A stretch of 64,000 nt of DNA, from contig NZ_JAJONF010000024.1 of the NCBI RefSeq assembly GCF_021462265.1, positions 1 through 64,000 of the forward strand. The letters run 5' to 3'. The position numbers were made by a program, and so were the translations under genes. Of this stretch, positions 1 through 7,989 are shown piece after piece; positions within the stretch are counted from its first letter, which is position 1; the number at the start of each line of letters is the position of its first letter. The notes beneath the pieces were generated by a model that did no database searches, was not told the DNA's origin, and saw only the letters and a program-made list of their open reading frames with translations. This stretch comes from Streptomyces shenzhenensis. Lineage in GTDB: Bacteria > Actinomycetota > Actinomycetes > Streptomycetales > Streptomycetaceae.

Positions 1-1532
1 GGGTGGCGACCGAGATGTACCTGGAGCGGGCCGCGGTCGTCGAGCTCGCCGCGATCGAGGACCACGCCTTCCACAAGCTGCTGGACACCGCGCAGTACGG
101 CGCCTCCTCGGCCCGCCGCATGATCATGTACGGCACGCGCGTGGTGAACGCGATGATCTCGCTGATCACCGCGGCCGGCGTGCTGACCGTGCTGCACCCG
201 GCCCTGCTCCCGCTGCTGATCACGATGACGATCCCGAGCGCCTGGGGCGCCCTGACCAACGCCCGGCGCCGCTACGAGTCGTTCCACACCTGGGTGCAGC
301 ACGCCCGCGCCGGCCACCTGATCAGCGCGCTGCTCACCGAGCCGGAGGCGGCGCCGGAGATCCGGGTGCACGGGGTCGGACCGTTCCTGCTGCGGCACTA
401 CCGGGCCATGTCGGAGACCGCGGAGGAGGAGCAGGCCCGGCTGGCCCGGCTCGCGGCCCGCACCGGTCTGATCGCGGCGGCCTGGACCGGCCTCGCCACC
501 GTCGCCACGTACGCGACGCTGGGCGGCCTGCTGCTGAGCGGCGCGATGGCCCTGTCGGTGGCCGGTACGGCGGTGATCGCGATCCGCAGCGGCTCGACGA
601 GCCTGAACACCCTGGTGCTGGAGATCAACACGCTGCACGAGGAGGCGCTGTTCGTGGGGGACCTGGAACGGCTGTACGTCGAGGCGGCCGAACGGGCGAT
701 CCCGGTCGGCGGCGACCCGCTCCCGGACGATCCGCGGGAGATCCGCTTCGAGAACGTCACCTTCGCCTATCCGAGCGACCACCCGGGCGACGCCGTCCGC
801 CGTCCCGCCCTGGACGACGTCACGCTCACCCTCCCCCTCGGCCGGATCGTCGCCCTGGTCGGCGAGAACGGTTCCGGGAAGACCACCCTGGTCAAGCTGC
901 TGGCCGGGCTGTACCAGCCGGACCGCGGCCGCATCCTGTGGGACGGCGTCGACGCGGCGCGCGCCGACCGGCAGCGGCTCGCCGAACGCATCGCCATGGT
1001 CGCCCAGGACTTCAAACGCTGGCCGTTCACCGCCAAGGTCAACGTGGCAGTCGGCCGCTCGTCGGCACCGCTCACGGACGAACGGCTGGCCGCGTCGGTC
1101 ACGGAGGCGGGCGCGGAGGAGGTGGTGGAGGATCTGCCGCGCGGCCTGGACACCCTGCTGGCCCGCAACTTCAGCGGCGGGCACGAGCTGTCCGGCGGAC
1201 AGTGGCAGCGGCTGGGCATCGCGCGGGCCGCCTACCGGCGCGGTCACATCCTGATCGTGGACGAGCCGACGGCCGCCCTGGACGCGCGGGCCGAACTGGA
1301 GGTCTTCGAGAAGATCCGCGCGCTGGCGGGCAACGGGCAGACCGTCGTACTGATCACCCACCGGCTGGCGTCGGTCCGCCACGCCGACCTGGTGCACGTC
1401 CTCGACCAGGGCCGGGTGGTGGAGTCGGGCACCCCCGACGAACTGCTGGCGAACGGCGGGGTCTACGCGGAGCTGTACGCGCTCCAGGCGAACCAGTTCA
1501 CGGCGAAGCCACCGGTCCGCAAGGCCGGATAG
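1..1532 (+). CDS. ABC transporter, fused permease/ATPase, 5' truncated
   Basis: This is the C-terminal 509 residues of an ABC exporter half-transporter, cut by the window edge. About 230 residues of membrane domain are followed by a nucleotide-binding domain. The Walker A motif (GENGSGKTT) is near residue 287, the signature LSGGQ near 396, Walker B (ILIVDEPTAALD) near 417 and the H-loop histidine (ITHRL) near 450. Family members are usually about 600 residues, so roughly 100 N-terminal residues and the real start lie outside; the GTG at base 3 is internal. The substrate cannot be told; the architecture is that of lipid, peptide or drug exporters. Confidence 0.9.
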   Translation, partial: VATEMYLERAAVVELAAIEDHAFHKLLDTAQYGASSARRMIMYGTRVVNAMISLITAAGVLTVLHPALLPLLITMTIPSAWGALTNARRRYESFHTWVQHARAGHLISALLTEPEAAPEIRVHGVGPFLLRHYRAMSETAEEEQARLARLAARTGLIAAAWTGLATVATYATLGGLLLSGAMALSVAGTAVIAIRSGSTSLNTLVLEINTLHEEALFVGDLERLYVEAAERAIPVGGDPLPDDPREIRFENVTFAYPSDHPGDAVRRPALDDVTLTLPLGRIVALVGENGSGKTTLVKLLAGLYQPDRGRILWDGVDAARADRQRLAERIAMVAQDFKRWPFTAKVNVAVGRSSAPLTDERLAASVTEAGAEEVVEDLPRGLDTLLARNFSGGHELSGGQWQRLGIARAAYRRGHILIVDEPTAALDARAELEVFEKIRALAGNGQTVVLITHRLASVRHADLVHVLDQGRVVESGTPDELLANGGVYAELYALQANQFTAKPPVRKAG

Positions 1533-1577
1533 CCGTCAAGGCCGCTCAGCCGTCAGGCCGCAAGCCGAAGAGGCCGA

Positions 1578-1757
1578 CTAACTCTCGACACCGCCGGTGC
1601 CGCGCACGATGACCAGGAACGTGTCCGTGGCCAGGTCCATCACGACCTCGGCGGGCAGCCCTTCCAGCCGCCGGGCCTGCGCGAACTCCTCCGCAGGCCA
1701 TGATCCTCGCGGTCCGCCTGCGGGAAAGCGTTCGAGCACGGTTCGCCCGTTCACCAT
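1578..1757 (-). CDS. Small conserved hypothetical protein, 59 aa
   Basis: This short reading frame begins MVNGRTVLERFPAG and ends ATDTFLVIVRGTGGVES. The ATG at 1757 is preceded at good spacing by GGAGGTG, which fixes the start although the frame is open further upstream. It is a small soluble protein with no motif I recognise. It lies tail to tail with the ABC transporter. The function is unknown; the ribosome site and codon use support it as real. Confidence 0.65.
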   Translation of the reverse strand: MVNGRTVLERFPAGGPRGSWPAEEFAQARRLEGLPAEVVMDLATDTFLVIVRGTGGVES

Positions 1758-1911
1758 CCTGCACCTCCAGAAAAGCGTCGTACTTGTAGGAGTTAACGCT
1801 CTGGAGAACACGAACGGCTCGCCCGGTGACACTACTGAGACGTAGCCGACACCCCGTCGGGGCGGACGGTGAGGGTCCGTTGACTTTCGGCCACGTTCGT
1901 GACCGGTTGTG

Positions 1912-2568
1912 TCAGTCCTCGTACTCGTCGTGATACCGGAGGCGGTCACTGCCCTCCGGTACCCGGCCGAGGACCGTCAGGTCGAGCAGGGAGGTGGCCG
2001 GACCGAGTCCGTCGAGGCCGCCGTCGTACACCGAATAGGTGTGGAAGACCCGGTCGCGCTCCCGCAGGAAGCAGCTGATCCCGGGCCGTTCGACCGGTTC
2101 GTCGTCCACGACGATGGTCGCCTCGAAGTCACGGTTGAAGTCGCGGATGCCGTCGCTGGGCCAGGACGAGTACCAGGGCACCGTCCAGCCCATCCGCGCC
2201 TTGAACGGCAGGATCCTGGTGAACGGCGCGCGGGAGACCACCGCGAACGAGGTGCCGCGCGCCCGCAGATGGGCGAGGTGGCCGACCTGGTCGAGGAATG
2301 CGGCGCAGCCGGGACAGCCGGCCTCCCACTCCGGAGCGAACATGTAGTGGTGGAGGACGAGTTGGGGCCGCCCTTCGAAGAGGTCCAGCAGGGTCGCCTT
2401 GCCGTCGCCGCCCTCGAAGACGTAGCCGGCGTCCACCTCGACCATGGGCAGCCGGCGCCGCTCGGCGCTGAGCGCGTCCCGCGCACGCCTGAGCGCCTCC
2501 TCCTTGCGCAGTAACTCCGCGCGCGCGACACGCCACCGCCCACGCGAGACGATCTCCGGAAGCGACAT
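1912..2568 (-). CDS. DUF899 family thioredoxin-like protein
   Basis: A 218-residue soluble protein of the DUF899 family, which has a thioredoxin-like fold and no settled function. A GCPGCAAF segment sits at the position of the thioredoxin CxxC loop, and the HHYMFAPEWE and YSSWPSDGIRDFNRDF segments are typical of the family. The ATG at 2568 follows AGGAGGG at the proper distance, so the longer upstream reading frame is not used. It is monocistronic as far as seen. The redox role is inferred from fold only. Confidence 0.85.
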   Translation of the reverse strand: MSLPEIVSRGRWRVARAELLRKEEALRRARDALSAERRRLPMVEVDAGYVFEGGDGKATLLDLFEGRPQLVLHHYMFAPEWEAGCPGCAAFLDQVGHLAHLRARGTSFAVVSRAPFTRILPFKARMGWTVPWYSSWPSDGIRDFNRDFEATIVVDDEPVERPGISCFLRERDRVFHTYSVYDGGLDGLGPATSLLDLTVLGRVPEGSDRLRYHDEYED

Positions 2569-2874
2569 GGGCCCTCCTGGACAACGGTCGGTTCCGGGTG
2601 GTGACCGCGGGAGAGAAGAGAACTCATCGGTGCGGCCGGAGATTTCTTCCGCCCCGCCGGACGCGTCGGCGGGTCCGCGCCGCCTCTTGGCGACCGCCGT
2701 CGAAGTGCACGACCACCGGCCTCCCCGTCGACCGTCGCCCTGACCGGCGAGATCCCCGCCCTCTGGAACCGCCCGCCCCTCCCCATGACGGGGAGGGCAC
2801 CTTGGGCCGCCGCCCGCGCGGCGTCCGAGGCGCGTCTCGGCGCGGAAGGCGCGCATCCGTGGTCCTGCGCCGCT
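2569..2874. other. Gene-free stretch between DUF899 and FUSC genes
   Basis: I see no supported gene in these 306 bases. They should hold the promoter of the leftward DUF899 gene and the downstream region of the FUSC gene. The only clear structure is the short GC hairpin near 2777-2797. Confidence 0.5.
2777..2797 (-). terminator. Possible hairpin terminator of the FUSC gene
   Basis: CCCTCCCC and GGGGAGGG form an 8-bp stem around a 5-base loop, about 80 bases past the stop of the leftward FUSC gene. There is no clear T-tract, so this is only a candidate. Confidence 0.35.
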
Positions 2875-4731
2875 TCACGCGGCGACCGGCATCCGGGGCA
2901 CCACGAGCTCGAGCCGCTGCCCGGCCCGCTCCAGCTCGGCGGTCAGGTCTTCGAGTTGCCGGGTGTGCCGGGGGGTGAGCCGGCCCGTCTCGTCGAGGTG
3001 CACGGCACACGCGGTGGTGGTGTCCACCAGCCGTTCGAGTACGGCGGCCACCGCGTCCGTGCCCTCGGTGTGCCGGGCGAGGGCGGGGAGTTCGGCGGCG
3101 GCGAGGGCGATGGCGGTACGGGCCTCGGCGAGAGTGCGGTAGGCCTCGCGGCGCAGAGCCCAGCGTTCGCCGCGGTCGACGGACCCGCCCAGGACGTGGT
3201 CCAGATAGGCGTGTGCGGCCCGCCCGGCCGCCGCGAGCCGGGCCCGTACCCCGCCGCCCCGCTTCCCCGTCATCGGCAGGTGCCCGACGACGAGCACCAG
3301 CGCGCAGGCCAGCAGGGTCTCGCCGATCCGGCTGACGCAGGCCTGCGGTTCACCGCCGACCATGACCAGGGCGAGCACGAGGACGGTGACGACGGCGGTC
3401 TGGGCGCCGAAGTGCCGCGTGGACACCGGTATGACCGCCCCGCAGACGGCGACCAGCGCGATGAGCCCCTCGGGCCGGGGCAGTACGGCGGCGAGGCCGG
3501 CGAAGACAACCGCGCCGAGCACGGTTCCCGCGGCCCGGCACAGCACCCGGGAGGCGAGCGGCCCGAGGTCGGGCTTGACGAGGAAGACGGCGGTGGCGGG
3601 CAGCCAGTACCAGTGCTGGTGCTCGCCGTACCAGCGGGCGTGGTGCAGGGCCTGCGCGATGGCGGCGCCGGCCCCGAAGCAGAGGGCGACCCGCAGCCCG
3701 TACTCCCGTCCGCCGCTGCCGAGCGCGGCCCGGAGGATCTCCGTCGGGCCGCGGCGCCGGGCGGGCGGCCGCTGCTCCCCTGCCTCGGCCCGGTCGAAGA
3801 ACTCGGCGGCGCGCAGCAGGGCGTCGTCGAGGGCCCGCAGAGCGGGCGCGGAGCGGGAGGGCGCGGGCAGCGGGCCGGTACCGCCGTCGCCCCGCACGGC
3901 GACGGCGAGCCGCCGGGGTCCCTCGGCCGCCCGCCCGGATACCGGCTCCCCGGCCCAGGCGAGGGCGGTGGCCGCCTCGGCCAGGGGCAGGGCGGCGGCG
4001 TACCGCGCGTGCAGCCGGCGTTCGGCGGCGGAACTCGCGTACCGCCGCAGCCGGGGGCCGGTCAGCGCGTCCTGGGCGTGATCGAGCGCGGCGGTGAGAG
4101 CGGCGCGCCGGTGGCCCGCGGCCTCGCCGCCCACCGCGTCGAGCAGGTCGGCGACGGCGTCGTACACCGCGGCGACGGCGTCCCGTTCCCCGTCGAAGCG
4201 GAAGTCACCGGCGATCGCACCCGGGGTGGGCAGGGCGAGCCGCAGCACGACCAGCCACCCGGCGCCGGCGAGGAAGGCGAGGGCCCGCTGCCAGCCCGCC
4301 TCGGCGACCGGCATCCCGGCGCCGATGGCGGCGGCGACCAGCAGCTGGGTCCCGGCCCCGGAGGCGACGGGACCGACGGCACTCGTTCCGCCGGCGACCA
4401 GCCCGAGCCCGGTGAGCAGCAGGGTGAGGGGGACGGCGGTGAGGTGCTCCCCGCCGTACGTCCCGACGAGCAGCCCCACCGCCCCGGCCGCCGCGGGTAC
4501 CCCGAGCCGCCGCACGGCGGACCGCCGGCTGCCCGGCCGGTCGTTGACCCCGGCGAGCATGGCGGCGACGGCGGCGACGACACCCAGGGAGGTGCGGTGG
4601 AGCAGGACGGCCGCGAGCAGCAACGGCCCGGCGGCCAGCGCCCCTCTCGTCACCGCGCTCCAGGGCACGGGCCCGCGCTGGGCGCGCAGGGCGTGGGCGA
4701 GCCAGGGCGGCAGGACGATACGACGCGACAC
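2875..4731 (-). CDS. FUSC family membrane protein
   Basis: A 618-residue inner-membrane protein of the FUSC (fusaric acid resistance-like, YccS/AaeB-type) superfamily. Two groups of membrane helices, about residues 35-170 and 350-480, are each followed by a helical cytoplasmic stretch, which is the duplicated FUSC pattern. The second half carries YGLRVALCFGAGAAIAQ and a WYWLPATAVFLVKPDLG segment typical of the fold. I chose the GTG at 4731 because AGGAG lies just upstream; the longer frame has no site. Relatives are efflux proteins for aromatic acids, but the substrate here is unknown. Confidence 0.85.
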   Translation of the reverse strand: MSRRIVLPPWLAHALRAQRGPVPWSAVTRGALAAGPLLLAAVLLHRTSLGVVAAVAAMLAGVNDRPGSRRSAVRRLGVPAAAGAVGLLVGTYGGEHLTAVPLTLLLTGLGLVAGGTSAVGPVASGAGTQLLVAAAIGAGMPVAEAGWQRALAFLAGAGWLVVLRLALPTPGAIAGDFRFDGERDAVAAVYDAVADLLDAVGGEAAGHRRAALTAALDHAQDALTGPRLRRYASSAAERRLHARYAAALPLAEAATALAWAGEPVSGRAAEGPRRLAVAVRGDGGTGPLPAPSRSAPALRALDDALLRAAEFFDRAEAGEQRPPARRRGPTEILRAALGSGGREYGLRVALCFGAGAAIAQALHHARWYGEHQHWYWLPATAVFLVKPDLGPLASRVLCRAAGTVLGAVVFAGLAAVLPRPEGLIALVAVCGAVIPVSTRHFGAQTAVVTVLVLALVMVGGEPQACVSRIGETLLACALVLVVGHLPMTGKRGGGVRARLAAAGRAAHAYLDHVLGGSVDRGERWALRREAYRTLAEARTAIALAAAELPALARHTEGTDAVAAVLERLVDTTTACAVHLDETGRLTPRHTRQLEDLTAELERAGQRLELVVPRMPVAA

Positions 4732-5272
4732 AGGGCTCCTGTCCGGACGAGGGCGGGGTGTGCCTTCGGGCGACGGTGGCCGGGCTGTTGGCGTGTGTGT
4801 CCACGGTAGATCGCGTTCCGGTGCGGAAAGGTACGTTCGCATTTCGCGGGTGTGACAAGTGCCCCGGAGAGCCACGTTCTTTATGAACGCAATTCCGCGC
4901 GGGCCCGATTCGGGGCGGAAGAGGAACGGGCCCGAGGGCGTAGCCTGCCCCCGGGCCCCGGAATGCCACCCATCGTCACACGCCGGCACAGTTGAGAACC
5001 CGGGTCAGTCGTGAGGTCGTCGCGTCCTTCCTTTGGACCACCACGCATCGAGCTGCGCGGGCAGGACTTGAACCTGCGTTTCGACGTACTGGGGCCCGGG
5101 CCCGGTCGATCCGGCGATCGGCGGCGAATGCTGAGTCTGGAGCGAGAGTCTGAGATTCAACGCGGCCCGCCCGATACGCACTGTGGGTACGACCGCTCTT
5201 CACGACAAGCCTCAGCTTCAGCTTTGCGCTCCTCGCGCACCCCGGCCGCAGGGGCCGGGGAGACTGGAAGGG
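4732..5272. other. 541-base gene-free stretch with a tRNA 3'-end-like fragment
   Basis: No protein gene is supported here. On the minus strand, bases about 5051-5077 read like a tRNA T-arm and 3' acceptor strand: GCAGG and CCTGC form a perfect 5-bp stem around TTCAAGT, followed by CCGCGCAG. I could not find a matching 5' acceptor, D-arm or anticodon arm within 100 bases upstream, so no intact tRNA is called. The rest shows nothing recognisable. Confidence 0.5.
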
Positions 5273-6004
5273 CTATCCGAAGAGATAGCCGAACACGGCG
5301 TCCCCGACCCGCTGGTCGACGATGTCGGCGCCGTTCGCCTCCTCCCGGGCGAACTTGACGGCCTGCTGCAACTTCTCGACCCGGTCGAGGAGTCCGTTGA
5401 CGCGCCGGGCGGGCAGGGCACCCGAGAACTTCACGGTGGTCCAATACCCCACCGGCACGTCCTCGTAGTACACCTCGACCTGGGCCGGATGCTTCTCGGT
5501 GGCCTCGGCCTTCACATGGTTGCGGGGCACCTTCTTGGTGCGCAGGGTCCGCACGGGCTCGGTCTTCCACGCGTCGGTCGAGGGGTCCTGCACCCACGAC
5601 TCGGAGGCGTCGAGGACCGGCAGCTTCCTCACGAAAGTGCCGAGATCGACGAGCTGCTTCTCCAGGAACAGCAGATAGGCGACGGGCACGCCGGCGACCA
5701 GCACCCGTCCGTCCACCTTCACATCGGCCCTGGCCTCGCAGTTCGCCCAGTCCTTGGTGGCGGTCACGTCGAAGAGCCGCGTCAGCGTGGCCGAGGTCTC
5801 CCGCAGCACGTCCTCCGCCTTGACCTGAACCCGCGTGGACTCGGGCGGCAATTGCTCGCCCTCCTCGTCCTTCGGCTGATACGTCCGCGAGATTCCGGCC
5901 AGCAACGCGGGTTTCTGCAACCCGTGATGAGCGGCCGTCAGGTCCTGATGAGCCTTGGACTTAATGCCCTTCTCGACCGCGATGATCTGATTTAGTTTCG
6001 CCAC
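5273..6004 (-). CDS. Conserved streptomycete protein (DUF7873-like), 243 aa
   Basis: A soluble protein starting VAKLNQIIAVEKGIKSK. It is highly charged and has no membrane segment or signal peptide. I recognise it as a well-conserved actinobacterial protein of unknown function, probably the DUF7873 family. The GTG at 6004 gives the family's usual N-terminus; an in-frame ATG further upstream (near 6046) adds a less typical MAVNGKVG extension. Neither has a strong ribosome site. Related proteins also occur in phages, but nothing phage-like is nearby. Confidence 0.75.
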   Translation of the reverse strand: MAKLNQIIAVEKGIKSKAHQDLTAAHHGLQKPALLAGISRTYQPKDEEGEQLPPESTRVQVKAEDVLRETSATLTRLFDVTATKDWANCEARADVKVDGRVLVAGVPVAYLLFLEKQLVDLGTFVRKLPVLDASESWVQDPSTDAWKTEPVRTLRTKKVPRNHVKAEATEKHPAQVEVYYEDVPVGYWTTVKFSGALPARRVNGLLDRVEKLQQAVKFAREEANGADIVDQRVGDAVFGYLFG

Positions 6005-6171
6005 GCGAAGGACGGTAGCAGCGCCAACTTTCCCATTCACAGCCATTTTTCGCGCAGGCCGAATATGCGGCACGAAGCCGAATAGCAGCTCGGCCTCCCC
6101 TGGGTGCGGAGTTCCGGGTGTTCCGGGTGGTGGCGGGTGCCGCGCGGCGGTCCGCCCGCTGCGGGGGCGTC

Positions 6172-6188
6172 GCCGGTGTGACACCGGC
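6172..6188. promoter_or_regulatory. 17-base perfect inverted repeat between divergent genes
   Basis: GCCGGTGT-G-ACACCGGC is a perfect inverted repeat between the leftward DUF7873-like gene and the rightward ridA-like gene, about 105 bases before the latter. It could be an operator or a small hairpin. The regulator is unknown. Confidence 0.35.
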
Positions 6189-6293
6189 GCACCGGAGGGA
6201 CTGCGTGACACCCCGCGCCGGAAATTCAGGTGCGGGCGCCCGGCGTGAGCGCGGATGATCGGCAGGTTGCCCGCCGTCACTCCAGGAGCCCCC

Positions 6294-6707
6294 GTGATCC
6301 AGCGCGTCACCGCCCCGGCTCTCTTCCCGCCGCCCGGCTACTCCCACGTCTGTGTCGTCGAGGCCGGCACGAAGCTGGCGTTCCTCGCCGGTGCCGTCCC
6401 GCTGGACGGCGAGGGCCGGCTCGTCGGGGAGGGTGACCCGCCGCTCCAGGCCGAGCAGGTGATCTCGAACCTGCGGGAGCAACTGCGTACTGTCGGCAGC
6501 GATTTGGATCATGTGCTGTCGACCGACGTGTACGTCGTGAGCAATGAGCCGGCGGTGCTGTCCAGCGTGTGGGAGGTCGTCGAGGCCTCCGGTCTCAGCG
6601 CCGGGCCGCACGCGTCGACGCTGGTCGGGGTGGCCTGCCTGGGCTACTCCGGGCAACTGGTGGAGATCACGGCCACGGCCGTCGTCCCCGAGGGGGCGCC
6701 GTCATGA
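6294..6707 (+). CDS. RidA family (YjgF/UK114) protein
   Basis: A 137-residue protein of the RidA superfamily, whose archetype hydrolyses reactive enamines and imines released by PLP enzymes. The segments LAFLAGAVPLDGEG, QAEQVISNLREQL and VYVVSN follow the family fold. The catalytic arginine of true RidA (in a Cx-R motif near the C-terminus) is not obvious, since the corresponding stretch reads LVEITATAVV, so it may be one of the divergent subfamilies. GTG at 6294 follows AGGAG. Its stop overlaps the start of the next gene by four bases (ATGA), which indicates translational coupling. Confidence 0.85.
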   Translation: MIQRVTAPALFPPPGYSHVCVVEAGTKLAFLAGAVPLDGEGRLVGEGDPPLQAEQVISNLREQLRTVGSDLDHVLSTDVYVVSNEPAVLSSVWEVVEASGLSAGPHASTLVGVACLGYSGQLVEITATAVVPEGAPS

Positions 6708-7156
6708 ACGCCGAGGTCGTACTGCGCCGCGCCGGTGGGCCGGATGCCGCCGGGGTCGCCGACGTCTGGCTGCGTTCGTTCGGCGCCGCTCTGCCCACCG
6801 TCGTCCGGCCGCGGTCGGACGACGAGGTGCGCGCGTACATCCGGGACGTCGTGGTGCCGGAGCGGGAGACGTGGGTGGCGGAGGCCGGCGGCCAGGTCGT
6901 GGGCATGATGGTGCTGGCGGGGGATCTGCTGTCGCAGTTGTACCTGGCCCCCGAGTGGCGGGGCCGCGGCGTCGGTGACCGGTTCGTCGCCCTGGCCAAG
7001 GAGCGCTCCCCGCGGCGGCTCATGCTCTGGACCTTCCAGGTCAACAAGCCCGCCCACCGCTTCTACGAGCGGCACGGCTTCGTCGCCGTCGAGCACACGG
7101 ACGGAAGCGGGAACGAGGAGCGGGAGCCCGATGTGCGGTACGTGTGGCGGCCCTGA
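6704..7156 (+). CDS. GNAT family N-acetyltransferase
   Basis: A 150-residue single-domain GNAT acyltransferase. The acetyl-CoA pyrophosphate loop reads LYLAPEWRGRGVGDRFVA (Q/RxxGxG/A type) and is followed by NKPAHRFYERHGFVAVE, the usual beta5-alpha4 end. It starts on the ATG that overlaps the ridA-like stop, so the two are co-transcribed. The acceptor substrate is unknown. Confidence 0.88.
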   Translation: MNAEVVLRRAGGPDAAGVADVWLRSFGAALPTVVRPRSDDEVRAYIRDVVVPERETWVAEAGGQVVGMMVLAGDLLSQLYLAPEWRGRGVGDRFVALAKERSPRRLMLWTFQVNKPAHRFYERHGFVAVEHTDGSGNEEREPDVRYVWRP

Positions 7157-7255
7157 GCCGCCCGCCGTCGCCCGGGCCCTGGACACAGGGGCGGTGGCCG
7201 GCACGGTCGGGCACTCCCGCCGCCGCGGCGGCCCGCGCCCCCGCGGGCACCCGCG

Positions 7256-7984
7256 CTACGGCCGCCCCGGTGCGGACCCCCACACCCGTCTCTTCGCCAG
7301 AGGTTTGCGGTAGCTCCCCGCCCGGCTCGTCGTGAGTCCCAGCGTCACCAGCGACTCGGCCAGCTTCACCCCTGCGCCCACCCCGTCGACCACCGGGACC
7401 CCGAGCTTCTCCCCCACCACCCGCTGCAGCCCCGTCATCCCGGCACAGCCGAGGACCAGCACCTCGGCGCCGGCGTCCCGGACCCGCTCGGCCGCCGCGA
7501 GGAACGCGGCCTCCGTGCGCCCGGGGTCAGCGGCGAGGTCGAGGACGCCGAGGCCGGTGCCGGCGACGGCGACGCAGTTCCGGGCGACCCCGGCGGTCTC
7601 CAGACTGTCCTCGATCTGCCCGCGCGACCGGTCCAGGGTAGTGACGACGCCGTAGCGGCGGCCCAGCAGACAGGCCAGGTGGGCCGCGGCCTCGGTGATG
7701 TCGACGACGGGCACGTCCACCAACTCCCGTACGCCCTCGCGACCGTGCTCACCGAAACCGGCCAGGACCACGGCGTCGTAGGCCGGACCGTCGTATGACC
7801 TCAGCGCGTCCAGGACCGCCGCCGCGGACAGGTAGCTGTCGAGCCAGCCCTCGGCCGACTCGGGCCCCCAGTGCGGGGTGAGCCCGGTCACGGCGGTGCC
7901 CGGGCCTGCTGCGGCCCGGGCACCTCGTACGATCTCCGCGGTCATCTCCTGCGTGGTGTTGCAGTTGGTGACGACGATCCGCAC
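7256..7984 (-). CDS. Asp/Glu/hydantoin racemase family protein
   Basis: A 242-residue member of the aspartate/glutamate/hydantoin (allantoin) racemase family. The N-terminal NCNTT motif (residues 7-11) and the C-terminal LGCAGMT motif with one catalytic cysteine are present. The first catalytic cysteine of the family, normally in a CFG(D/E)PG motif, is replaced: the sequence reads LAGFGEHG. A one-cysteine enzyme may not racemise by the usual two-base mechanism. It starts on a GTG only 5 bases after the NCS1 permease stop, so the two form an operon, which suggests a hydantoin- or purine-derived substrate. Confidence 0.85.
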   Translation of the reverse strand: MRIVVTNCNTTQEMTAEIVRGARAAAGPGTAVTGLTPHWGPESAEGWLDSYLSAAAVLDALRSYDGPAYDAVVLAGFGEHGREGVRELVDVPVVDITEAAAHLACLLGRRYGVVTTLDRSRGQIEDSLETAGVARNCVAVAGTGLGVLDLAADPGRTEAAFLAAAERVRDAGAEVLVLGCAGMTGLQRVVGEKLGVPVVDGVGAGVKLAESLVTLGLTTSRAGSYRKPLAKRRVWGSAPGRP

Positions 7985-7989
7985 GTCCT

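Noticed and set aside
2785..4809. A 674-codon open frame on the plus strand opposite the FUSC gene
   Set aside because: It is Gly/Pro/Glu-rich shadow translation of the minus-strand FUSC gene, whose membrane helices and ribosome site are convincing.
4976..5203. A 75-codon minus-strand frame containing NAGSSPARAARC
   Set aside because: That phrase is what a tRNA 3' end gives when translated, and codon bias and a ribosome site are missing.
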